NCBI GenBank assembly: GCA_029861865.1
Contig: JAOTYL010000006.1
Location: 62,001 to 126,000 of the forward strand
Direction: 5' to 3'
DNA from: Myxococcales bacterium
Lineage (GTDB): Bacteria; Myxococcota_A; Polyangia; Polyangiales; Houyiibacteriaceae
Length of the DNA stretch: 64,000 nt
Below are positions 18,866-25,757 of the stretch, one piece after another. The number at the start of each line of letters is the position of its first letter. Position 1 is the first letter of the stretch. Below the pieces are notes generated by a model. The model was not told the DNA's origin and did not search any database. It saw only the letters and a list, made by a program, of their open reading frames with translations. The translations under genes and the position numbers were made by a program.

Positions 18866-18889
18866 GGGCTATCTAACGATTGATAACCC
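18866..18889. promoter_or_regulatory. Candidate TetR operator (autoregulatory)
   Basis: A 24-bp imperfect palindrome with 9 of 12 symmetric pairs, of the form GGGcTATC-N8-GATAaCCC. It abuts the TetR start codon, where a repressor would block its own expression. Size and symmetry fit TetR operators. Confidence 0.45.
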
Positions 18890-18951
18890 ATACCGCGGAC
18901 CAGGGGTGACAAGCAAGCGCGCCCATGATCTGTTGGGAAAACGGAGGCCGC

Positions 18952-20595
18952 TCACCACAAGGACCAGTGCGCGGCGAGCAAAACTTGAGCCGCGATGAGG
19001 GCGTTCGTCACGGCATGAGCGATGATGGCATCGGTCAGCAAGCCGCGGCGCGACTGAGCATAGGCATAGAACAGGCCGGCTACAAAGCCCGCGATCCATT
19101 GCTGGTGCACTGCCGCGAACGCCAATGACGAGATCAGGACGGCCGGCCATCGAAACGTCTCGTAGGGAACTTCCGTGAAGTCTTTGGAGATCAGCCGGCG
19201 TAACAAGAACCCACGAAAGGCCAATTCTTCGACGATCGGAACCGTCACGGTGGAGCCGAATACGCGTGCCGCGATCCAGATCATCGCCGCCGGAGCCGAG
19301 AGCTCGGCGAGGGCGGCCGGAGGTTCGTTCCCCACCGAGGGATCGATGCCCCACAATGCGATCCACACCAGGTAAGCGACCACGCCGATCATCGGCGCCT
19401 GCCACGACCAGATGCTCCGGCCCCGCAGGTGGCGACGCAAACCCTCCACGTAGTCTTTCCTGAACCATGCCAGCACGGTCAGGGCGACACCGACGCGAAG
19501 CGGGTAAAAGTAGTCGAACTCCGACACGAAGAGCCCCGTGATGAGTGCCGTCGCGACGACCGCGAGCAGCGGCAAGAGAAATGGGGCGCTCGGATTGGTG
19601 ACGCGCGCACGCGGCCCGCTCGGATCGCTCGCGAGCCACGGAACCCGTTGGCTGACCCAGACGGCACCGAGCGCTACGGCGCAAAAGAACACCCAACCCG
19701 CCTTCGAATGGAACCCCCCGATCGCGATCTCCGGAGACCATAGGTGCCCGACCAGGATGAGCGCGACGATTCGGACCACGTTGAGAGCCCACACGGCGAG
19801 GATGCCGAGGGGCAACAAGACCAGGACATGGGGGAATCGGAACTGCTCGCGGAAGACGATCAGGTAGGCCATCAAGAAAGCAGCGACCAGGCCGATTCCC
19901 TCGTAGCCCGAGCACACGGGCGCAACCGTGACTCCGAATGCTTCGGTGCCCACCGCTGCTTCGTTCGGGTCGAAGACGATGGGTTGTACGAAAACCTCGA
20001 GCACGGCGGCGACTGCATCGAGCGTGACGTCGCCCAGGGGTTGCCATAGCTCGAGCGTGATGATCCCCGCGCCCCATGCCACCAGTCCCAAGAGTGCAGC
20101 AAGCGAGAGCGGAACCGCGAGCTCTTTGAGAAGGGCGCTGAGCCGAAGGCGACCGACGGCGAGGGGCAGCCACGCGAGAAATGTCGCCGCACCGCCCAAG
20201 ACCCACAAAAGCACCCAAAGACCAAGCGGTTCGGGCGAAAGTGCATTACCTCCGAAGAGATGGGCACTCAATCCAAAGAAGGCAGAGAAACAAACGAGCT
20301 GGACCAGTAGGAGAGGAAACCAAGGAGCCTCCTCGACCTGCGCTGAGCGGTGCACGACGTCGCGTACCTCCGCTCCCCCGAGCAACCACAGCGCAGTGGC
20401 AAACGCGATCGCGATCGGACCGAGCATTCCGATGAAGCCGATAGCGCCCCAATCTCCAGCTCTCTCGAGAAGGACGTAGGCGTCGAACGAGAAGCTGATC
20501 GCCAGGTACTCGCCGAGAAGTAAGACCACAGCGGCGATTGGCCGGAAGAACCATCGCACCGGTAGGGGCTGCTTTGCCCGCGAGGAATCAGGCAA
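18952..20595 (-). CDS. xrtE: Exosortase E/CAAX-type protease fusion (VPEID-CTERM system)
   Basis: 547 residues from a TTG at 20595 (GGGG about 8 bases upstream). The N-terminal ~320 residues are a polytopic exosortase with the catalytic triad: Cys228 in APVCSGYEG, Arg275 in LNVVRIVAL, His296 in GGFHSKAGW. The C-terminal part is a CPBP/CAAX protease with Glu456-Glu457 and Arg461 (EELAFRGFLL), His497 (AAVHQQW) and His527/Asn531. This fusion is the known exosortase E architecture. It should cleave and anchor proteins with a VPE(I/L)D C-terminal signal. Its likely substrate is encoded 20 bases upstream. Confidence 0.92.
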   Translation of the reverse strand: MPDSSRAKQPLPVRWFFRPIAAVVLLLGEYLAISFSFDAYVLLERAGDWGAIGFIGMLGPIAIAFATALWLLGGAEVRDVVHRSAQVEEAPWFPLLLVQLVCFSAFFGLSAHLFGGNALSPEPLGLWVLLWVLGGAATFLAWLPLAVGRLRLSALLKELAVPLSLAALLGLVAWGAGIITLELWQPLGDVTLDAVAAVLEVFVQPIVFDPNEAAVGTEAFGVTVAPVCSGYEGIGLVAAFLMAYLIVFREQFRFPHVLVLLPLGILAVWALNVVRIVALILVGHLWSPEIAIGGFHSKAGWVFFCAVALGAVWVSQRVPWLASDPSGPRARVTNPSAPFLLPLLAVVATALITGLFVSEFDYFYPLRVGVALTVLAWFRKDYVEGLRRHLRGRSIWSWQAPMIGVVAYLVWIALWGIDPSVGNEPPAALAELSAPAAMIWIAARVFGSTVTVPIVEELAFRGFLLRRLISKDFTEVPYETFRWPAVLISSLAFAAVHQQWIAGFVAGLFYAYAQSRRGLLTDAIIAHAVTNALIAAQVLLAAHWSLW

Positions 20596-20615
20596 CGCAG
20601 ACCCCGGTCGGTTGA

Positions 20616-20915
20616 TTAAACGACGTCTTCTTCGTCACGCCTACGCGACAATACGTAGGCGACGCCTCCAAGCAACAGCACGACTGCGCTTCCGGCGGCG
20701 CCGGGATCGAGCTCAGGAACGGCCGAGTTGCTCCGCGTGGCGGATTTCCCGTAGTTCCATTGCTTTGTGATCTTATCCCCGCTCTGGTGATCCTTGCCTT
20801 GGTTCTGCGAGCTCTTGCCGAAGAACGCGCCCCGACTCCACGCGTGAGCAACCGGATTTGGCGCGATGAAAAAGACACCGAGAACCAGTGACACCCCAAT
20901 AATCCAATGTTTCAT
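20616..20915 (-). CDS. Small VPELD C-terminal-signal protein, probable XrtE substrate
   Basis: 99 residues. A signal peptide (1-25, ending VAHA) precedes a short polar mature region of only ~40 residues rich in Gly, Lys, Ser and Gln (26-65). The C-terminus is a sorting signal: VPELD at 66-70, a hydrophobic helix (~74-89) and RRR at 91-93. This three-part layout is that of PEP-CTERM-type substrates and the motif is a variant of VPEID. AGGAGA precedes the ATG. It is the first gene of a two-gene operon with the exosortase. The mature function is unknown; the small basic body suggests a matrix or envelope component. Confidence 0.85.
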   Translation of the reverse strand: MKHWIIGVSLVLGVFFIAPNPVAHAWSRGAFFGKSSQNQGKDHQSGDKITKQWNYGKSATRSNSAVPELDPGAAGSAVVLLLGGVAYVLSRRRDEEDVV

Positions 20916-21275
20916 GTGTTTCTTCTCCTACGCGACGATGAGCGACACGCCATGACAATGTTTTACAATTGGAAGGGGCGTCATGCAAATAAATCGCACG
21001 GTTTCGTGACAATTCTTGCCGACTTCAAGTACCCGGAATCATTAGTGTATTTATCATAGCCAGCGATTGGATGTGTGCCGATGTAGCGCCTTGTCTTCCA
21101 TATTTAGGGCTGAGGCCGTGTTCAGTCGCCCATGTTCAGGAACTCGAGCTGCCGACCTGCCGCTGCGAGCAGGACTGTGCGGTCCCTTACACGATCGCAT
21201 TTTTGCCTCCTAGAGGGCCTTCCTTTACTTGCTTGAGCATAAAATTTCCGTGATTCTGTCTAAGAGGAGGCCCTC
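20916..21275. other. Divergent intergenic region (360 bp)
   Basis: It separates the exosortase operon (minus) from the Cys-rich lipoprotein genes (plus). The part near 20940-21060 is clearly more AT-rich than the surroundings and should hold the promoter of the minus operon, but I see no convincing -35/-10 pair. A 60-codon frame at 21071-21253 has no family resemblance and no ribosome site. A possible ribosome-site-masking hairpin lies at 21213-21275. Confidence 0.6.
21213..21275 (+). promoter_or_regulatory. Possible RNA hairpin masking the ribosome binding site
   Basis: GAGGGCCTTCCT (21213-21224) is complementary, with one bulged T, to AGGAGGCCCTC (21265-21275). The latter contains the Shine-Dalgarno of the lipoprotein gene and ends on the base before its ATG. 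An 11-bp GC-rich stem would hide the site, so translation could be gated by whatever opens it. Confidence 0.45.
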
Positions 21276-22220
21276 ATGGCTTATAGATGGCTTGGAATAT
21301 TGCTGCTTTCGGCCGCGTGCATGGTTGGTTGCGGGACCGGAGACGGAGGAGGCCCGCGCGGAACGGGCGGAGAAGGCGGCACGGGGGGTGCCACTGGGGG
21401 CACAGGCGGAGACGGTGGATCGGGCCCGATGTGCATGACCAACTCGCTGTGTCGTGCCTGTCCGAGCGAAGATCTTTGCGACACCAGTGACGACTGCTCT
21501 CCGGGATTCGTCTGCATCGAATCCGGGTGCGACAGCCTCGAGGGTGCGCCGATCAAACAGTGTGTCTTTGGCGGCGGCGGGGCCTGCGCCACCAACGACA
21601 ACTGTCTTCCCTTTCCAGGACGCGAGTGCATCGACGTTCCCGGTGAAGGCATGCGCTGCGTCAAGACGACGCCCGGCTGCGACACGAGGTTTGACTGCGT
21701 GCCTGGCTTCTCCTGCGAAAACGGCAGCTGTGTAGACCGTAGGCTTCCCTGCGACCTCGACGAACACTGCCCGAAGAACCACGTCTGCGTAGCAGGCACA
21801 AACGGGAGCTTCTGCGCGCGCGTCCAAGTCGAGTGCGTCGCGGAGTTCGACTGTATCGATCTCGCGCCTCGCTGTGAAGACATCGACGGCGACGGCAACG
21901 CGGAGTGCGCTGGTGTGTTCGATGCAAATCAGTCGATGCCGGTCGCTTGCTTAAACTCGGATTGCGCCGATGTGTCGGCACCGGTCTGCGAAACCGCAGG
22001 CGCAGGAAGCACGACTGTGTGCGGGCAGTACGGGCTTTGCCGCGACGGCGCAGACTGCGCGACTGGCTTCGACTGCGTTGGCCTTTGGCCCGATGGGCGC
22101 ATGGAATGCGTACCGAGCGGCGGGAGCTGCTCGAACGTGAGCGACTGTCCGGTACGACAGGTTTGTGCCTCTCCTCGCGAGGGCGGGACGCCGAGCTGCC
22201 AAGCTGGATTCCTGAACTAA
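21276..22220 (+). CDS. Cys-rich surface lipoprotein A
   Basis: 314 residues with a lipoprotein signal ending CMVGC (Cys19), a Gly/Thr-rich linker (~20-50) and a repetitive Cys-rich domain of roughly 260 residues with about 40 Cys in short C-X5-10-C spacings (for example CMTNSLCRACP, DDCSPGFVCIESGC). The pattern resembles disulfide-rich modules of secreted myxobacterial proteins. No enzyme motif is seen. It is the first of a tandem pair; lipoprotein B has the same order of motifs (CMTN-LC, SGCD, EGxPIKQC, VDRR-PCD, CPK-HVC, CVGLW-DGR). Confidence 0.85.
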   Translation: MAYRWLGILLLSAACMVGCGTGDGGGPRGTGGEGGTGGATGGTGGDGGSGPMCMTNSLCRACPSEDLCDTSDDCSPGFVCIESGCDSLEGAPIKQCVFGGGGACATNDNCLPFPGRECIDVPGEGMRCVKTTPGCDTRFDCVPGFSCENGSCVDRRLPCDLDEHCPKNHVCVAGTNGSFCARVQVECVAEFDCIDLAPRCEDIDGDGNAECAGVFDANQSMPVACLNSDCADVSAPVCETAGAGSTTVCGQYGLCRDGADCATGFDCVGLWPDGRMECVPSGGSCSNVSDCPVRQVCASPREGGTPSCQAGFLN

Positions 22221-22225
22221 TCAAG

Positions 22226-23314
22226 ATGAACCGAACCGAACCCATATCGAGAATGAGCATCGCCCGCCACGGCTTGTGGTCGGTTGGCGCGGTGTCGCTC
22301 GCGCTCTTGGTCGGCTGCGGTGATAGCGGCCCGTCTGTCCCCTGGGGAACCGGAGGGACCGGTGGAACCGGAGCCTCCGGAGGTGTTGGCGCCACGGGTG
22401 GTACTGGCATGGGCGGTAGCGGCGGCATGGCCGGCATTGTTGGGACCGGCGGCATGGGTGGCATGGTCGGGACAGGCGGCACGGGCGGCACCAGCGGCAC
22501 GGGTGGCACCGGCGGTGCGACTGGCCCCTGCATGACCAATGCGCTTTGCCACACCTGCCCGACGCAGCTTCCTTGCGACACCGACGACGACTGCGCGTTT
22601 AGCGGATATGTCTGCGTCGACTCGGGCTGCGATACCAATCAAGGCGAACCGATCAAGCAGTGCCAGCCATTGCACGGTGGCTCGTGCGCTTCCGTGACTG
22701 AATGTCCTAACTCCACGGACTACGCATGCGCTCCGATCGGGGTTGGGCCTACGCACTGCGTGAGGGTCACACCGGGCTGCAGCCCGTCTACTGAGAGCTA
22801 CGATTGTCCGCTCGGCTTTTCCTGCGAGGCAGGCGCCTGTGTCGATCGTCGCGTGCCATGTGACAGCTACCTCGACTGCCCGAAGAGCCACGTCTGCAAG
22901 GTGACCCCAACGGCGGACTTCTGCGTTCGCACCTTCCAAACCTGCCATCTCGATGAAGATTGCGCGGGGCTCGGCGAGTTCTGTGCCGACATCGACAACA
23001 ACGGCACCAAAGAGTGTGCCGGCGGCGCGGGCAGCCCATGCCTCAACGCAAGCTGTCCGTCCACGGTCCCGGTTTGCGAGGTCGGTGCCGTCGCCACCGA
23101 CGTTGCGTGTGGCGACTACGGATTGTGCCGCTCCAATAGCGACTGCGATGAAGCGGCTGGCTTTGAATGCGTCGGCCTTTGGCAAGACGGTCGCAAAGAA
23201 TGTGTTCGAGCCGGCGGTACGTGTGACCAAGTAACGGACTGCGACCCCCAGCAGGTCTGTGCAGCCCCTCGCAATGGCGGCGCGCCGAGCTGCCAAGCCG
23301 GAACTGTTCCTTAA
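22226..23314 (+). CDS. Cys-rich surface lipoprotein B (paralogue of A)
   Basis: 362 residues from the ATG at 22226; the ATG at 22253 is an alternative that leaves a more standard signal peptide. The lipobox is LLVGC (Cys31 from the first start). The Gly/Thr-rich linker (~36-90) is longer than in A. The Cys-rich domain then aligns with A throughout. It starts 5 bases after A and ends 10 bases before the VWA gene, so all three are probably co-transcribed. Tandem duplication followed by divergence is the simplest history. Confidence 0.85.
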   Translation: MNRTEPISRMSIARHGLWSVGAVSLALLVGCGDSGPSVPWGTGGTGGTGASGGVGATGGTGMGGSGGMAGIVGTGGMGGMVGTGGTGGTSGTGGTGGATGPCMTNALCHTCPTQLPCDTDDDCAFSGYVCVDSGCDTNQGEPIKQCQPLHGGSCASVTECPNSTDYACAPIGVGPTHCVRVTPGCSPSTESYDCPLGFSCEAGACVDRRVPCDSYLDCPKSHVCKVTPTADFCVRTFQTCHLDEDCAGLGEFCADIDNNGTKECAGGAGSPCLNASCPSTVPVCEVGAVATDVACGDYGLCRSNSDCDEAAGFECVGLWQDGRKECVRAGGTCDQVTDCDPQQVCAAPRNGGAPSCQAGTVP

Positions 23315-23324
23315 GGAGGAAAAC

Positions 23325-25757
23325 GTGAAACCCCAAGCCCTGACCCCTTTGATTCTCTTCTCGTTCGCAGTCGCGCTGCCCGCGTGTCAGAGCGGCGATC
23401 CTTCGGTGGAGGCCGCCTACCAAGCGGTCGTCACCGCGCCGGCATCTTGTGGCAACGGCGACCCCACCTGCAACACCGCCATCGACTACCCCGAGCAGGT
23501 CGATCTCAGCGTCGGCAACTCGAGCAACATCGTCTTCTCGAGCGCCGACGGCGCCCTCAACCTCGTCGGCGGCAGCGGTAGTGCAGCCCTCGTCGATACA
23601 GATGGCGACGGGGTGCCCGACCCGGCCGACGATTGTGCGGGGCTTGGTTGGAAACTTCCCTGCGATGGTAACAAGGACGACGACGGCGCCTACCAGACCG
23701 CTTACTTCGACGCCGGCGGCGACAACACTGTGTCCGCCAGCATCGAGATCCGGTCCGATATCCGGAGCGCCGACGTCTATATTCTCATGGATGCCACCGG
23801 CTCCATGGGGGGCGAGCAGAACCAGCTCGTCACGGACTTGACGAGCGGAACCTTTGTCGACGCGGGGGAGTGCCCAGGAGGCGCGGACACAGGCATCGTC
23901 GGAGCCATTCAGTGCGTAATCCCCGACGTTTGGATGGGCGTTGGGGACTTCAAAGAGGTTTCGTATCTACCGCACAATAACCGCTATGACATGGCGCCCT
24001 ATCACCACTACCTCGACACGACCAACAACATCCAACACGTGCTTGACGCGGTGTCCATGTTCCGGGCCGACAACAACAAGGACTACCCAGAGGCCCTGAG
24101 CCAGGCGCTTTACTCTGTCGTGACGGGGCAGGGCCTTGGAGACCTGGTGCCGAATCGCGGCGCATGTCCCTCGACGCCGGCAGGGCGCTGGGGCTACCCC
24201 TGCTTCCGCGACAGTGTGCTTCCGATCATCTTGCTCTTCAGCGACGCCGATATGTGGAACGGCCCGGTCGCCAACGGCCACACCTATGGCAATCCACCCT
24301 TTGACGGGACCCTCGGCATCGGGACCCGGTTGCCGCCGGTAGAGCAGTCTCCGAACGTCCTTTACTCGAGCGACCCGTTCACGGCCTGGGATCTCGGGGA
24401 CCTGACCAACAAGTCGTTGACGTTGATGGGAAGCAACACCAACCTCGGAAACGACGCGGTGACCTGGGACAAGGGGCTGTGCCTGCAGTGTGGCGGGTCT
24501 GGATGCTGGGCCGACGGGCGTGACGCATTCGTCAAGTTCTCCCTCAGCGGTCTGATCGACATGTTTGTGAGCGGCGAGGGCACGGCTTACCACACGACCA
24601 ACGCTGCGCTCCTTGATTCAGCGCTTGCATTCGTCGATTGCAATCCCGGGCCCGGCGGCGGCGACTACTGGGGACGGCTGACCCAAACTCTGGGCGCCGG
24701 TGACTGGTACGCGGTCTCCGATGCTTCTGTCGAACCAAGCACGTCGGTCTCCACTCGCAGGGGGAACTTTCAACTTCGGTTTCACAACCTGACCGCCGAC
24801 CCCGGCGGCTACCCGAGCTGGCAGACCACCGATCTTCCCGTGCAATGGACGACGGTCGAAACCGAGCTCTTGGCCAACGATGTCAAGGTCGTCAGCGTGA
24901 TGAGCCCCAACTCGGGAGGCTACATCGCGCTGCCGGACCTCACCGAGCTCGGCATCGTCACCGGATCGGTCGACATATTCGGCGATCCGTATCTCGAGCA
25001 GATCGCAGGCGACGGGTCGGGTCTCGGGACCGCGGTCCTCGAGGCCATGCAAGCTCTGGTCGGCGACACGCGACGCGATGTCACCCTCGTTCCCGAAGAC
25101 AACCCCGCAACACCAACCGTCGACGAGACCCAATTCGTGAGCGCGATCGTGGCCAAGGACTGCCCAGACAATGGCTTCCCCCAAAAATGCATTGGCGGCT
25201 CCGGGACTCCCACGTGTCTAGGGTGCCTCGCGGGAGCGAACATTGAGTTCGAGTTCCGCGTCGGGAACGACTTCGTGCCCCCAACGGCCACTCCGCAGGT
25301 CTTCGACTTCGATATGCGTGTGATGGTCGATGGCACGACCGAGATCGCCCGATATCCGGTTCGAATCATGGTGCCCCCGTCGGGATCCGACTTCGGCACG
25401 GGCTTCTACCAGAACACCTACGACTCCGATATCGTTTGCGAGATGCCACCTGAGCGACCGGACTGGGGCACGCTCACCTGGATCGGCTCGACACCCTCGG
25501 ACAGCACGGTCGAGTTCGAGTTCTTCACCGCGAATACCCTTGCCGAGCTCGATACCGTGATTCCGGTGTCGATCGTCTATCCGACCGACACCACCTTGCA
25601 AACGTACGATATCGGTGACGAGCTTCTCGCCGGCGGCGAGACAAACTTCTTGCCCTACCTCCGGGTGCGGGCCAAGCTCAACGCCTCGAGCGACGCGTTG
25701 AGCACACCGGTCTTCCAAGGATGGTCGATGGAGTTCCATTGCGTTCCGTTTGACTAG
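23325..25757 (+). CDS. VWA-domain lipoprotein
   Basis: 810 residues from a GTG at 23325 with GGAGG 5 bases upstream. The lipobox is LPAC (Cys21). A calcium-binding thrombospondin-3-like motif DTDGDGVPDPADDC sits at 91-104. The VWA domain starts ~152 with the metal-ion site DATGSMGG (Asp156) and continues through LFSDADMWNGP. The C-terminal ~300 residues are beta-rich and Cys-containing. The protein is expected on the cell surface and may bind protein or polysaccharide through the metal site. It follows the two Cys-rich lipoproteins as the third gene of one operon. The stop overlaps the convergent propeller gene by 4 bases. Confidence 0.86.
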   Translation: MKPQALTPLILFSFAVALPACQSGDPSVEAAYQAVVTAPASCGNGDPTCNTAIDYPEQVDLSVGNSSNIVFSSADGALNLVGGSGSAALVDTDGDGVPDPADDCAGLGWKLPCDGNKDDDGAYQTAYFDAGGDNTVSASIEIRSDIRSADVYILMDATGSMGGEQNQLVTDLTSGTFVDAGECPGGADTGIVGAIQCVIPDVWMGVGDFKEVSYLPHNNRYDMAPYHHYLDTTNNIQHVLDAVSMFRADNNKDYPEALSQALYSVVTGQGLGDLVPNRGACPSTPAGRWGYPCFRDSVLPIILLFSDADMWNGPVANGHTYGNPPFDGTLGIGTRLPPVEQSPNVLYSSDPFTAWDLGDLTNKSLTLMGSNTNLGNDAVTWDKGLCLQCGGSGCWADGRDAFVKFSLSGLIDMFVSGEGTAYHTTNAALLDSALAFVDCNPGPGGGDYWGRLTQTLGAGDWYAVSDASVEPSTSVSTRRGNFQLRFHNLTADPGGYPSWQTTDLPVQWTTVETELLANDVKVVSVMSPNSGGYIALPDLTELGIVTGSVDIFGDPYLEQIAGDGSGLGTAVLEAMQALVGDTRRDVTLVPEDNPATPTVDETQFVSAIVAKDCPDNGFPQKCIGGSGTPTCLGCLAGANIEFEFRVGNDFVPPTATPQVFDFDMRVMVDGTTEIARYPVRIMVPPSGSDFGTGFYQNTYDSDIVCEMPPERPDWGTLTWIGSTPSDSTVEFEFFTANTLAELDTVIPVSIVYPTDTTLQTYDIGDELLAGGETNFLPYLRVRAKLNASSDALSTPVFQGWSMEFHCVPFD

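Noticed and set aside
18869..20218. 449-codon frame overlapping the exosortase
   Set aside because: Arg/Gly-rich shadow; the exosortase and protease motifs are in the other frame.
21071..21253. 60-codon frame in the exosortase/lipoprotein gap
   Set aside because: No ribosome site, no resemblance to a known family, and the region looks regulatory.
22217..23296. 359-codon antisense frame opposite lipoprotein B
   Set aside because: It mirrors the Cys-rich gene (Ala/Arg-rich shadow) and lacks a ribosome site.
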